Source: Erysipelatoclostridium sp. AM42-17 | GTDB lineage: Bacteria; Bacillota_I; Bacilli_A; Erysipelotrichales; Coprobacillaceae | Direction: 5' to 3' | DNA length: 64,000 bases | Assembly (NCBI RefSeq): GCF_003480255.1 | Contig: NZ_QUIN01000005.1 | Location: 1 to 64,000 of the forward strand | In this document: positions 7,695 through 16,642 of the stretch, piece by piece | Numbering within the stretch: the first letter of the stretch is position 1 | Layout of the letters: the number at the start of each line of letters is the position of its first letter | Made by a program: the position numbers and the translations under genes | Notes under the pieces: model-generated | What the model saw: only the letters and a program-made list of their open reading frames with translations | Told to the model about the DNA's origin: nothing | The model's database searches: none

Positions 7695-9953
7695 ATGCTA
7701 GAACAAGAATTAGAGTCCCTAGCAACAACAACTTATCAAAAAAAACTCGCTGATTGTACGTTGCAAGAAGTTTATGTCATTTTATTAAATTATGTTAAAA
7801 AACAAATTGATGATAAACCAAAAATTGAAAGGAAAAAGAAATTATATTATGTTTCTGCAGAATTTTTAATTGGAAAGATGCTTTCTAATCATTTGATTAA
7901 TTTAGGAATTGATCAACAAGTAAGACAAATTTTAGAAAAAAATGGTTTTTCTTTAGCTGAGGTTGAAGAAATCGAGTTAGAACCATCATTAGGAAATGGA
8001 GGATTGGGTCGTTTAGCTGCTTGCTTTTTAGATTCTATCGCAACATTAGATTTACCTGGAGATGGAATGGGATTATTGTATCACTTTGGATTGTTTGAAC
8101 AAAAATATGAAAATTATAAACAATGTGAATATCCTAATCCATGGATTCAAAATCAAAGTTGGCTAAATCGTAGTCAACATGTTTATGATATTCAATTTAA
8201 AAACCAAACAGTTCAATCAAGAATGTATGAATTAGATGTACTTGGTTATCATGGAAAAAAGAATACTTTAAGATTATTTGATTTAGAAACCGTAGATGAG
8301 TCTTTAGTTAAAGAGGGTATTGATTTTGATAAAACAGCAATAGAAAAAAATCTTACTTTATTTTTATATCCTGATGATAGTGATGAAGATGGTAAAAAAT
8401 TAAGAGTTTACCAACAATATTTTATGGTTAGCAGCAGTGCACAATATATCATTGAAACTTTAAAACAAAATCATTGTGATTTAAGAAAACTCAATGAATA
8501 CGTGACAATTCAAATTAATGATACCCATCCAGTAATGATTATTTTAGAACTCATTCGTTTGTTACATAAAGAGGGAATCATATTAAAAGAAGCTATTTCT
8601 ATTGTCAGTCAAACTTGTGCTTATACAAATCATACAATCCTAGCAGAAGCATTAGAAACATGGCCTTTATCTTATTTTGAAGAAATTGTGCCACAGTTAG
8701 TTTATATTATTGAAGCTTTAGATGCGATAGCTGATCAAAGAAGTTCTTTAGAAACAACAGCTATTATTGATGCAAAAGGAAATGTACACATGGCTGCTAT
8801 TGCTATTCATTTTGGATATAGTATTAATGGTGTAGCTGCGTTACATACGCATATATTAGAAACAGAAGAACTCAAAGATTTTTATCAATTATATCCAACC
8901 CATTTTAGTAATAAAACGAATGGTATTACTTTTAGAAGATGGTTATTAGGATGTAATAGAGAATTATCAACTTATTTAGATAAATTAATAGGTGAAGAAT
9001 ACAAAAATAATGCTAAGTATTTAGAAAAACTACTTGATTATCAAAATAATCAAGATGTTTTAAATCAAATAAGATCAATTAAACAGTTAAAAAAACAGGA
9101 ATTAGTAACCTATTTAAAAGAAAAACAAAACTTAGTGATTAATGAAAATAGTATCTTCGATATTCAAGTAAAAAGATTACATGAATATAAAAGACAACAA
9201 CTTAATGTTTTATATATCATTTATCAGTATTTAAAAATAAAAGGTGGTTATCGCCCTCAAAAGCCACTTACCATTATATTTGGTGCTAAAGCAGCTCCAG
9301 CTTATGTCTTAGCTAAAGATATTATTCATACAATTTTATGTTTACAAAAACTTATCCAAGATGATCTTGAAGTAAACCCTTATCTTTCAGTTGTGATGGT
9401 AGAAAACTATAATGTGACTCTTGGTGAAAAGTTATTCCCGGCTGCTGATATCTCTGAACAAATATCATTAGCGTCTAAAGAAGCCAGTGGAACAGGAAAT
9501 ATGAAATTTATGCTCAATGGAGCAGTGACTTTAGGAACTGATGATGGAGCTAATATTGAAATTCATGATTTAGTGGGTGATGACGCTATTTATATTTTTG
9601 GTAAAAAAAGTGAAGAAGTCATTGCTCATTATAAAAATGAGGATTATCATGCTCAAGAATATTATCAAGATGAGATGATTCAGCCATTAGTTGATTTTAT
9701 TATCAGTCAACCAATGCTAGAAATTGGTGATAAAAAATCACTGAAGAATTTATATGATAATTTAGTAAAAAAGGATTATTTTATGACGTTATTAGATGTA
9801 AAAGATTATATTCATACTAAAGATCGCATGTTACAAGACTATTTAGATCAAGATAGCTGGTCTAAAAAAATGTTAGTCAATATCGCTAAAGCAGGATATT
9901 TTTCAAGCGATCGTGTCATTAAACAATACAATGATGATATCTGGAAATTATAA
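7695..9953 (+). CDS. glgP: glycogen/starch/alpha-glucan phosphorylase
   Basis: Phosphorolysis of alpha-1,4-glucans to glucose 1-phosphate. The 752-residue length is normal for bacterial GlgP. The pyridoxal phosphate site SGTGNMKFMLNG and the substrate-site blocks EPSLGNGGLGRLAACF and VKRLHEYKRQQLN are intact. An AAAGGAGGGG ribosome binding site precedes ATG 7695. The gene overlaps malQ, giving a two-gene glucan catabolism unit. No glycogen synthesis genes (glgBCAD) are present in the window, so the pair may serve imported or stored maltodextrin. Confidence 0.95.
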   Translation: MLEQELESLATTTYQKKLADCTLQEVYVILLNYVKKQIDDKPKIERKKKLYYVSAEFLIGKMLSNHLINLGIDQQVRQILEKNGFSLAEVEEIELEPSLGNGGLGRLAACFLDSIATLDLPGDGMGLLYHFGLFEQKYENYKQCEYPNPWIQNQSWLNRSQHVYDIQFKNQTVQSRMYELDVLGYHGKKNTLRLFDLETVDESLVKEGIDFDKTAIEKNLTLFLYPDDSDEDGKKLRVYQQYFMVSSSAQYIIETLKQNHCDLRKLNEYVTIQINDTHPVMIILELIRLLHKEGIILKEAISIVSQTCAYTNHTILAEALETWPLSYFEEIVPQLVYIIEALDAIADQRSSLETTAIIDAKGNVHMAAIAIHFGYSINGVAALHTHILETEELKDFYQLYPTHFSNKTNGITFRRWLLGCNRELSTYLDKLIGEEYKNNAKYLEKLLDYQNNQDVLNQIRSIKQLKKQELVTYLKEKQNLVINENSIFDIQVKRLHEYKRQQLNVLYIIYQYLKIKGGYRPQKPLTIIFGAKAAPAYVLAKDIIHTILCLQKLIQDDLEVNPYLSVVMVENYNVTLGEKLFPAADISEQISLASKEASGTGNMKFMLNGAVTLGTDDGANIEIHDLVGDDAIYIFGKKSEEVIAHYKNEDYHAQEYYQDEMIQPLVDFIISQPMLEIGDKKSLKNLYDNLVKKDYFMTLLDVKDYIHTKDRMLQDYLDQDSWSKKMLVNIAKAGYFSSDRVIKQYNDDIWKL

Positions 9954-11394
9954 TCAAAGACAAGCTGGGATACTACTCGCTATCAGTAGTTTACCTGGCA
10001 ATCATGGTATTGGCGATTTAGGTGAATGTGCTTATCAATTTATTGATTTATCAAAAAAAGCAGGATTTAAAATATGGCAAATATTGCCTTTAAATCCTTC
10101 TAGTGAAGGTGATTCACCTTATAGCCCTTATTCATCATTTGCTGGTGATGAAATTTATATTTCTTTAGATTTGCTTACTAAGTGGCACTTATTAGAAGCT
10201 GTACCAGTATTGAAGTCAACGAGTATGATAGATTATGATTCAGTAAGACTTTTTAAACATACTTATTTGATTAAAGCATTTCAAGAGTTTAAAAAACAAA
10301 TCCCTCTTTATCAAAAAGAATATGATGCTTTTTTAAAGGAAGCTTTTTGGCTGGAAGACTATTGCGAATTTATGGCTTTAAATAAAAAAAACTTAGGGAA
10401 AAAATGGAATGAATGGCAAGATTTAAAATTAACAGGAATGGAACAAGAAATAGAATATTTACGTTTTGTTCAATTTATCTTTATGAAACAATTCAAACTT
10501 TTAAAAGATTACGCTAATGACCATGATCTACTCATCATGGGAGATATGCCGTTTTATGTAGGCTATGATTCAGCCGATGTTTATAGTCATCAAACATGTT
10601 TTATGTTAGGAAAAGATTTATTACCACTTTATGTTTCTGGAGCCTCACCGGATTATTTTTCTAAAGACGGTCAACTTTGGAATCATCCTATTTATAATTG
10701 GTCATTTCTAACAGAATCTCATTATCAATATTGGATTGATAAATTAAAATGGAATCAAAAGTTATTTGATATTTTAAGAATTGATCATTTTAGAGCTTTT
10801 GATACTTATTGGCAAGTTCCCTATGGTAGTATCAATGCTAGGAATGGAAAATGGGTAGAAGCACCAGGCTATGATTTCTTTGATACTTTATTTAAAGAAT
10901 TACCTGATATTTCTTTAATTGTTGAAGATTTAGGTGATTTACGACCGGAAGTTCATGCTTTGCGTGATCATTATCATTTAATGGGAATGCGAGTTATGGA
11001 ATATTCATTTGGTGAAAATGAAGAAAGAGAGCATTTTAAAATGCCAGAATATTGTGTTGTTTATGCCGGTACGCATGATAATGCCCCTTTAAAAGGTTGG
11101 TATGAATGTGAACTAGATGAAGGCTATCGTAAACGGATTGATGTTATTATGAAACAATGGTCATATCCAGAAATGACGACACCTGAAAAAGTCTTACATC
11201 GTACTTTTGATTGTGAGGCTGATATTGCTATTTGCAGTGTACAGGATATGTTGGGGTATGGAAATGAAGCAAGATTAAATTTACCAGGTACTTCTGGCAA
11301 ACCTAACTGGTGTTGGAAATTAAAAGATTTAAATGATTATCAAGATCATCTTAAACAAATGCATCATTTATTAAAACAAACACATAGACTTTAA
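9931..11394 (+). CDS. malQ: 4-alpha-glucanotransferase (amylomaltase)
   Basis: A GH77 enzyme that disproportionates maltodextrins and feeds longer chains to phosphorylase. The nucleophile region ILRIDHFRAFDTYW, the acid/base motif VEDLGDLRPEV and the transition-state Asp in YAGTHDN are present. The reading frame is open upstream into glgP. ATG 9931 (or 9934) gives the family-typical N-terminus just before QRQAGILLAISSLPG. A GTG at 9913 is possible but less likely. The start lies 23 bases inside glgP without a clear ribosome binding site, so translation is probably coupled to glgP. Confidence 0.93.
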   Translation: MMISGNYNQRQAGILLAISSLPGNHGIGDLGECAYQFIDLSKKAGFKIWQILPLNPSSEGDSPYSPYSSFAGDEIYISLDLLTKWHLLEAVPVLKSTSMIDYDSVRLFKHTYLIKAFQEFKKQIPLYQKEYDAFLKEAFWLEDYCEFMALNKKNLGKKWNEWQDLKLTGMEQEIEYLRFVQFIFMKQFKLLKDYANDHDLLIMGDMPFYVGYDSADVYSHQTCFMLGKDLLPLYVSGASPDYFSKDGQLWNHPIYNWSFLTESHYQYWIDKLKWNQKLFDILRIDHFRAFDTYWQVPYGSINARNGKWVEAPGYDFFDTLFKELPDISLIVEDLGDLRPEVHALRDHYHLMGMRVMEYSFGENEEREHFKMPEYCVVYAGTHDNAPLKGWYECELDEGYRKRIDVIMKQWSYPEMTTPEKVLHRTFDCEADIAICSVQDMLGYGNEARLNLPGTSGKPNWCWKLKDLNDYQDHLKQMHHLLKQTHRL

Positions 11395-11430
11395 AAAAGA
11401 CAGGTGTACATCAAAGTGAACCTGTCTTTT
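11395..11430 (+). terminator. intrinsic terminator of glgP-malQ
   Basis: Eleven-base arms (AAAAGACAGGT at 11395-11405, complement at 11420-11430) around a 14-base loop. The 3' arm ends in a T run. Confidence 0.8.
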
Positions 11431-11587
11431 ATCAATAAAATAGAGTTCATTGATAAAATTATTCATCTCTATATAAAATAAATACCATACTTTTATTTTA
11501 TATATCCTAAAAATAGCCCATTTTATCAATATTTTTTATTTTTTTACAAAGTAACCCCTTTACATAAATGAATTTGTATAAGTTTTA

Positions 11588-11615
11588 TTGACTTTAAGGG
11601 GAAGAAAATTATAAT
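11588..11615 (+). promoter_or_regulatory. promoter of a candidate small RNA
   Basis: TTGACT (11588-11593) and a perfect TATAAT (11610-11615) are 16 bp apart, a near-consensus housekeeping promoter. No ORF with a ribosome binding site follows. The next signal is an intrinsic terminator at 11713. The stretch 11431-11587 before it holds only AT-rich sequence and a short ATCAAT/ATTGAT repeat. Confidence 0.55.
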
Positions 11616-11621
11616 GATTTA

Positions 11622-11735
11622 CGTAATCTCCAAGGAGAAACGGATTGATTCTTCCCTTTACACTTCTGACACATTTTAAAGAATTTATTCGTTTTGATTT
11701 GTTTATATAGATAAGGTCCGAATGGACCTTTTTTT
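11622..11735 (+). ncRNA. candidate small RNA between malQ and sulP
   Basis: The span between the consensus promoter and the terminator AAGGTCC-GAAT-GGACCTT plus T run (11713-11735) predicts a transcript of about 110 nt. Near its 5' end TCTC-CAAG-GAGA forms a small hairpin inside AATC/GATT pairing. The sulP gene has its own promoter after the terminator (11737-11764), so this RNA looks independent rather than a leader. It matches no RNA family that I recognise. It is not a T-box, and I see no conserved riboswitch core. Confidence 0.4.
11713..11735 (+). terminator. terminator of the candidate small RNA
   Basis: Seven-base stem AAGGTCC / GGACCTT with loop GAAT, continuing into a T run to 11735. 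Confidence 0.75.
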
Positions 11736-11736
11736 C

Positions 11737-11764
11737 TTGCATTGATTTTATTTTTTAATATAAT
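11737..11764 (+). promoter_or_regulatory. sulP promoter
   Basis: TTGCAT (11737-11742) and TATAAT (11759-11764), spacing 16 bp, lie 27 bp upstream of the sulP start codon and just after a terminator. Confidence 0.5.
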
Positions 11765-11791
11765 AGATTTGTTAGTTTTTGAGGGGGACTT

Positions 11792-13426
11792 ATGTTAAAA
11801 AATTATATTCAATTATTAAAGAGAGAGTTTAAGGATTATTCTGGCCAAAAGTTAATGAAAGATATTATGGCTGGACTTACAGTTGCTGCTGTGGCTTTAC
11901 CATTAGCGCTCGCTTTTGGAGTAAGTAGTGGTGCCGATGGTGCGGCAGGATTAATGACAGCCATTATTGCTGGACTTTTAATTGGAACTTTATCTGGCGC
12001 AAGTTATCAAATTAGTGGACCGACGGGAGCGATGTCTGCCATTTTAATTGGTTTGTCACAAGCTTATGGTTTACAAGGGGTTTTTATTGCTAGTTTTTTA
12101 AGTGGGGTGATGTTACTTATTGCTTCTTTATTTAAGTTTGGAAAAGTAGTATCTTTTATTCCTACGAGTGTTATTACTGGTTTTACAAGTGGAATAGCAA
12201 TCTTAATATTGACACAGCAAATTAATAACTTCTTTGGAGTGACTTCTAGTGGTACTTCAACTTTAGAAAAATTAGCGTCTTATTTCGATGGCCGTTTTAC
12301 ACCTAATATGACGGCTGTATTGATTGGTTTATTTGTTGTTATAGGAATGATTGTTTATCCTAAAAAATGGGCTCAATATTGTCCGTCTTCATTAGTGATG
12401 ATTGTTCTTGCCTTAGTGGCTAATTTGATTTTTCATTTTGATATTGCAACAGTAGGAAAAATTCCATCAACATTATTTTTAGATCAACGTTTAAATATTA
12501 TGGCCATAGATTGGAAAAATATTTCGCAGTTTGTCATGCCGGCTTTTTCAATTGCTACATTAGGAATGATTGAATCCTTATTATGTGGAGCCAGTGCTGG
12601 TAAGATGAAAAATGAACCTTTAGATGCAGATCAAGAATTATTTGCTCAAGGTGTTGGAAATATGATTATTCCTTTTTTTGGTGGTGTACCAGCTACAGCA
12701 GCTATAGCAAGAACATCGGTAGCGATTAAAGCTGGTGGGGTAACTCGTTTAGTGAGTGTTTTCCATGCGATTACTTTATTATTAGCGATGTTTATTTTAG
12801 GACCATTTATGGCTAAAATTCCTTTATGTGCGTTAGCTGGTGTATTAGTTGTAACTGCATGGCGTATGAATGAATGGGATGAAATCAAAGAAATGTTTAC
12901 TCATCGTGTTAAGACACCAATTTGCCAATTCTTACTTACGATGGTGGCTACTGTTGTATTTGATTTAACAGTTGCGATTATTGTAGGAGTATTATTAGCG
13001 ATGGTCTTATTTGTTTTAAATAATACCCAGTTAAGTATTGATATGTCTGAAGTGGCGGTTGATCGCATTGATCATTTAAATCATCATCATAAAGGAACAC
13101 GTGTTATTTATTTAGCAGGTCCTTTATTCTTCGGTAATCAAGGACAATTGAAAAAACAAATAGAAGAAATTATTGGCGATAGCCAAGCCATTGTTTTATC
13201 TATGAGAGGTGTACCTTCCATTGATGATTCAGGTATTCATGAAATAAAAGAAGTTGTTCAATTATGTAAAGAACATAATACAATTCTTTATCTTAGTGGT
13301 TTACAAAAAAATGTGCGAACTCAATTTGAACGTGTTCATTTTATTGAAGAATTTGGTGATAATCATATTTTCTGGGATGCTGTTGCAGCCATTAGAAATT
13401 TAGATGATGTTTTACAAGGAGCGTAA
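11792..13426 (+). CDS. SulP family inorganic anion transporter with STAS domain
   Basis: An integral membrane transporter of the SLC26/SulP family with 544 residues. The first 400 residues hold the many membrane segments (for example GLTVAAVALPLALAFG and ISGPTGAMSAILIG, the conserved substrate-site stretch). Residues about 430-540 form a cytoplasmic STAS domain (RVIYLAGPLFFG, MRGVPSIDDSGI). Substrates in the family include sulfate and bicarbonate, and the sequence alone does not separate them. It is a single-gene unit with its own promoter. The terminator hairpin overlaps the stop codon. Confidence 0.88.
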   Translation: MLKNYIQLLKREFKDYSGQKLMKDIMAGLTVAAVALPLALAFGVSSGADGAAGLMTAIIAGLLIGTLSGASYQISGPTGAMSAILIGLSQAYGLQGVFIASFLSGVMLLIASLFKFGKVVSFIPTSVITGFTSGIAILILTQQINNFFGVTSSGTSTLEKLASYFDGRFTPNMTAVLIGLFVVIGMIVYPKKWAQYCPSSLVMIVLALVANLIFHFDIATVGKIPSTLFLDQRLNIMAIDWKNISQFVMPAFSIATLGMIESLLCGASAGKMKNEPLDADQELFAQGVGNMIIPFFGGVPATAAIARTSVAIKAGGVTRLVSVFHAITLLLAMFILGPFMAKIPLCALAGVLVVTAWRMNEWDEIKEMFTHRVKTPICQFLLTMVATVVFDLTVAIIVGVLLAMVLFVLNNTQLSIDMSEVAVDRIDHLNHHHKGTRVIYLAGPLFFGNQGQLKKQIEEIIGDSQAIVLSMRGVPSIDDSGIHEIKEVVQLCKEHNTILYLSGLQKNVRTQFERVHFIEEFGDNHIFWDAVAAIRNLDDVLQGA

Positions 13427-13449
13427 AGAAATTACACTCCTCTTTTTTT
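13417..13449 (+). terminator. intrinsic terminator overlapping the sulP stop codon
   Basis: Stem AGGAG-C-GTAA / TTAC-A-CTCCT around AGAAA, then a T run. The sulP TAA (13424-13426) lies in the 5' arm. Confidence 0.7.
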
Positions 13450-13493
13450 GTTTTTAAATATAAGTTAATAATATATGTATAAATTATAAATAA

Positions 13494-13522
13494 TTGACGT
13501 ACAATATATTGTACGTTATAAT
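13494..13522 (+). promoter_or_regulatory. yefM-yoeB promoter with 20-bp palindromic operator
   Basis: TTGACG (13494-13499) and TATAAT (13517-13522) are 17 bp apart. A perfect 20-bp palindrome (13497-13516, half-site ACGTACAATA) fills the spacer and overlaps the -35. The GTACA core resembles the TGTACA repeats bound by YefM-YoeB in Escherichia coli. Autorepression by the encoded pair is the expected mode. Confidence 0.8.
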
Positions 13523-13546
13523 TAATATACAAAAGGAGTGATAGAT

Positions 13547-13807
13547 ATGTTAGCAATCAATTACAGTACATTAAGAAGTTCAATGAAAAAGTATTTTGAT
13601 ATTATTACAGATTCTATTGAAACAATAGTTGTCACAAGAAAGAATGGAAATAATATTGTTATGATGAGTGAAGAAACATATAATAATTTGATTGAAAATA
13701 GTTATCTTACACAAAATAAGAAAAATTATGACTGGTTAATGGAATCTAAAAGTCAATTGGAATCTGGAAAAACGATTGATAAAGATATTAAGGATTTAGA
13801 ATTATGA
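13547..13807 (+). CDS. yefM: antitoxin of the Phd/YefM family
   Basis: An 86-residue antitoxin. The N-terminal half has the Phd/YefM DNA-binding and dimerisation fold (INYSTLRSSMKKYFDII, VVTRKNGNNIVMMSEETYNNL). The C-terminal tail would wrap and neutralise the toxin. The ATG at 13547 follows AAAAGGAG. A GTG at 13538 overlaps that site and is rejected. The stop overlaps the toxin start (ATGA), as usual for such operons, which helps keep antitoxin in excess. The promoter holds a palindromic operator. Confidence 0.9.
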   Translation: MLAINYSTLRSSMKKYFDIITDSIETIVVTRKNGNNIVMMSEETYNNLIENSYLTQNKKNYDWLMESKSQLESGKTIDKDIKDLEL

Positions 13808-14067
13808 AAATAGTTTTTACTATAAATGGGTGGAAGGACTATACTTATTGGCAAACAGAAGATAGGAAAACATTGAAACGTATTAACAAGCTTATTGATA
13901 ATATAATGAGAAATGGTAATACTGGCATTGGTAAACCTGAAGGTTTAAAAGGAAATCTTTCTGGATTTTGGAGTAGGAGAATAAATGATACTGACAGATT
14001 GGTTTATAAAATAGATGATGATAATGTATATATTTTATCTTGTCGCTATCATTATGGAGATAATTAG
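13804..14067 (+). CDS. yoeB: YoeB/Txe family mRNA interferase toxin
   Basis: An 87-residue ribosome-dependent endoribonuclease. The blocks DYTYWQTEDRKTLKRINKLI, GKPEGLKGNLSGFWSRRI, RLVYKI and the C-terminal CRYHYGDN align closely with Escherichia coli YoeB, including the catalytic arginine and the terminal His-Tyr pair. The toxin therefore appears intact. It is co-translated with the YefM antitoxin. A terminator follows immediately. Confidence 0.93.
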   Translation: MKIVFTINGWKDYTYWQTEDRKTLKRINKLIDNIMRNGNTGIGKPEGLKGNLSGFWSRRINDTDRLVYKIDDDNVYILSCRYHYGDN

Positions 14068-14087
14068 TTTCGCTATCTCCTTTTTTT
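14056..14087 (+). terminator. terminator of yefM-yoeB
   Basis: Stem GGAGATA / TATCTCC with an 11-base loop, then seven T. The 5' arm lies in the yoeB coding end. Confidence 0.8.
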
Positions 14088-14138
14088 ACAAAAACATCGT
14101 TTTGTAGAATATAATATAAATGGAAAAGGGGCGATAAG

Positions 14139-14798
14139 ATGGCAAAAATACTGATTGTAGAAGATGAAACGAAGATGGCTGATGAACTTTCTTTATTTTT
14201 ACAAAATAATCATTATGAAGTAGAAAAGATTACAGATTTTCATCAAGTAGAAAAACAAATGTTACAATTTCAAGGTGATCTCATATTGTTAGATTTAAAT
14301 TTACCGGAAGTAAGTGGACAAGATTTATGTAAGAATTATCATCAAAAAAAGGCAACACCGATTGTTATTATTACAAGTCAAAATAATGAAATGAATGAAT
14401 TACTTTGCTTACATTATGGGGCTGATGATTTTGTTGTTAAACCCTATAATCCACTTATTTTATTAGCACGAATACAAAAAATATTAGATCGTACAATGCA
14501 TCTTAATACAATTCGTTATCTTGATTTAATTGTTGATTTATCTAAAAGTATGATGATTAAAGGTCAACAAGTAATAGAATTATCAAAAAATGAATTAAAG
14601 ATACTTCATTTTTTATTGATGCATCAAGGACAAATTCAATCACGAGAGGCGATTATTAACTATTTATGGGATAGTGATATGTTTGTTGATGATAATACCC
14701 TAACAGTTAATATTAATCGTTTACGACATAAATTAGATGAACTAGGCTATAAAGAGATGATTAAAACAAAAAGAGGACAAGGATATTTAATATCATGA
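14139..14798 (+). CDS. OmpR family response regulator of a Bce-type module
   Basis: Receiver domain at residues 1-115 with acidic pocket VEDE, phosphoacceptor Asp in LILLDLNLPE, Thr/Ser switch in VIITS and Lys in VVKPY. A winged-helix DNA-binding domain follows at about 125-219 (SKNELKILHFLL, DNTLTVNINRLRHKL). It is the first gene of a four-gene set with a short intramembrane-sensing kinase and a BceAB-like ABC transporter, so it very likely activates that transporter in response to peptide antibiotics. It overlaps the kinase gene by four bases. Confidence 0.92.
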   Translation: MAKILIVEDETKMADELSLFLQNNHYEVEKITDFHQVEKQMLQFQGDLILLDLNLPEVSGQDLCKNYHQKKATPIVIITSQNNEMNELLCLHYGADDFVVKPYNPLILLARIQKILDRTMHLNTIRYLDLIVDLSKSMMIKGQQVIELSKNELKILHFLLMHQGQIQSREAIINYLWDSDMFVDDNTLTVNINRLRHKLDELGYKEMIKTKRGQGYLIS

Positions 14799-15802
14799 CA
14801 TTCAAGAATTATTTAAAAGATCATAGTTTCAGTTTATTTCTTTGCTTTTTTATGCTTAGTTTACTTATTATCATTTTATGGGTATTTCAATGTCCTTTAT
14901 TTATCATTTACTTTTTACCATCTTTGATCTTTGTATTTATTAGCATTATTATTGTTTATGAATATCGGCGTAAATGTTCTTTTTATCATCGCTTTGAACA
15001 AGACTTATCAAGATTAGATGAAAAATATCTTATTACCGGAATGGCTTATCACCCTCATTTTTTGGAAGGAAAACTATTATTAGAATATTTATATGATATT
15101 AATAAATCAATGAAAGAACATTTAAATTTATCTTTAGAGAAACAAAAAGCTTGGAAAGAATATATAGAAATGTGGGTTCATGAAGTCAAAACGCCACTTT
15201 CTACTTCTTTTATTGTTTTAGAAAATCATCCTACTCAAATTAATGAAAGTATTAAAGAAGAACTAGATCAAATTGATCACTATGTTGAACAGGTTTTATA
15301 TTTTGTAAGAAGTGAAAATGTTGAAAAAGATTATTTAATCAAAGCTGTTTCTTTAAAAAAAATTGTTTATGAAGCTATTAAGAAAAATAAAAAAGCTTTA
15401 ATTGAAAAACATGTTTCTTGTCAATTAGAAAAACTTGATTATACAGTGTATAGTGATAAAAAGTGGCTAGTTTATATTCTTGATCAAATTATACATAATG
15501 CTTTACAGTATTTTAAACAAGATCCTAAACTTACTATTCAGGCTATTCAATCAGACAATAGTGTTACCTTAACTATTAAAGATAATGGGATAGGTATTAA
15601 AGAAGATGAATTATCAAGAGTCTTTGATAAAGGCTTTACTGGAAGTAATGGCAGAACAAATAAAAAAAGTACCGGTATGGGATTATATATTTGTAAACAA
15701 CTATGTATTAAGATGTATCATGATATTTATATAACATCTACTCAAGATAAAACGACGGTTTCTATCGTTATACCTATGAGTTCTTTTGTAACCTTACAAT
15801 AA
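14795..15802 (+). CDS. intramembrane-sensing histidine kinase (BceS-like)
   Basis: Two membrane helices (about residues 12-30 and 36-55) are joined by a loop of only a few residues, so the kinase has almost no extracellular sensor. This is the BceS pattern, in which the ABC transporter senses the peptide. The HisKA site is EMWVHEVKTPLS. ATP-binding boxes N (QIIHNALQYF), G1 (DNGIGIKEDE) and G2 (STGMGLYICKQL) are intact. The 335-residue length is normal for the group. Translation is coupled to the upstream response regulator. Confidence 0.92.
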   Translation: MTFKNYLKDHSFSLFLCFFMLSLLIIILWVFQCPLFIIYFLPSLIFVFISIIIVYEYRRKCSFYHRFEQDLSRLDEKYLITGMAYHPHFLEGKLLLEYLYDINKSMKEHLNLSLEKQKAWKEYIEMWVHEVKTPLSTSFIVLENHPTQINESIKEELDQIDHYVEQVLYFVRSENVEKDYLIKAVSLKKIVYEAIKKNKKALIEKHVSCQLEKLDYTVYSDKKWLVYILDQIIHNALQYFKQDPKLTIQAIQSDNSVTLTIKDNGIGIKEDELSRVFDKGFTGSNGRTNKKSTGMGLYICKQLCIKMYHDIYITSTQDKTTVSIVIPMSSFVTLQ

Positions 15803-15812
15803 TGTAAGGTTA
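15789..15812 (+). terminator. hairpin after the kinase gene
   Basis: Ten-base arms TAACCTTACA / TGTAAGGTTA around ATAA, followed by a loosely T-rich stretch. It could attenuate transcription between kinase and transporter genes. It is weaker than the other terminators here. Confidence 0.5.
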
Positions 15813-15874
15813 TGTTATTTTATTCAATGGTTTAAATAATAGATATCACTATAATGGAAGGTGAGGTGAAGGAA

Positions 15875-16642
15875 ATGGAAAAAAGATTAAGAATTCAAGA
15901 TATAGAAAAGTATTATGGAAATAAAAGTAATATGACAAAAGCAATTAATCATATTTCTTTTGATGTAAATGATGGTGAATATGTTTCTATTATGGGAGCA
16001 AGTGGTAGTGGAAAATCAACATTACTTAATTGTATTTCTACTATTGATCGGGTTACCAGTGGTCATATCTTTTTAAATAATGTTGATATTACAAAATTAA
16101 AAGGAAAAAGATTAAATCAATTAAGAAGAGAAGAAATAGGTTTTATTTTTCAAGATTTTAATTTGTTGGATACATTAACTGCTTTTGAAAATATTGCCTT
16201 AGCGTTAACTATTCAAAAAGTCAATTATAAAGATATTGATCGACGAGTTCATGATATTGCATCAGCACTTGGTATTGATCAAGTCCTACAAAAATATCCT
16301 TATGAATTATCAGGTGGTCAAAAACAACGTGTTGCTTGTGCTAGAGCCATGGTCACGAAACCTTCTTTAATTCTTGCTGATGAACCAACGGGAGCATTAG
16401 ATAGTCGTTCAGCGAGAATGTTATTAGAATGTTTAGAAGTTTTAAATGAACAGCTTAATGCAACTATTTTAATGGTTACACATGATGCCTTTACAGCAAG
16501 TTATAGCCAAAGAGTTATCTTTATTAAAGATGGTCAAATCTTTAATGAAATCAAAAAAGGTGATAAAACAAGAAAACAGTTCTTTAATGAAATTATGGAT
16601 ATTCAAACATTATTAGGTGGTGAACTAAATGAAGACATTTAG
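15875..16642 (+). CDS. ABC transporter ATP-binding protein (BceA-like)
   Basis: The ATPase subunit of a MacB/BceAB-type transporter. Walker A MGASGSGKSTLLN, Q-loop FIFQDFNLLD, signature ELSGGQKQR, Walker B LILADEPTGALD and the H-loop His in VTHD are all present. The ATG at 15875 follows a purine-rich GGTGAGGTGAAGGA. An in-frame ATG at 15854 would put that site inside the coding region. It overlaps the permease gene by 14 bases. With the permease it forms the peptide-antibiotic sensing and detoxification complex. Confidence 0.93.
   Translation: MEKRLRIQDIEKYYGNKSNMTKAINHISFDVNDGEYVSIMGASGSGKSTLLNCISTIDRVTSGHIFLNNVDITKLKGKRLNQLRREEIGFIFQDFNLLDTLTAFENIALALTIQKVNYKDIDRRVHDIASALGIDQVLQKYPYELSGGQKQRVACARAMVTKPSLILADEPTGALDSRSARMLLECLEVLNEQLNATILMVTHDAFTASYSQRVIFIKDGQIFNEIKKGDKTRKQFFNEIMDIQTLLGGELNEDI

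Noticed and set aside
7351..7731. 126-codon minus-strand ORF across the aminopeptidase end
   Set aside because: It is antisense to the conserved end of the aminopeptidase and spans its terminator. No family features.
11560..11742. 60-codon minus-strand ORF, and another short minus-strand frame with a CxxC pair, in the malQ-sulP gap
   Set aside because: Neither has a ribosome binding site or a recognisable family. Both run antisense through the promoter and terminator of the candidate small RNA.
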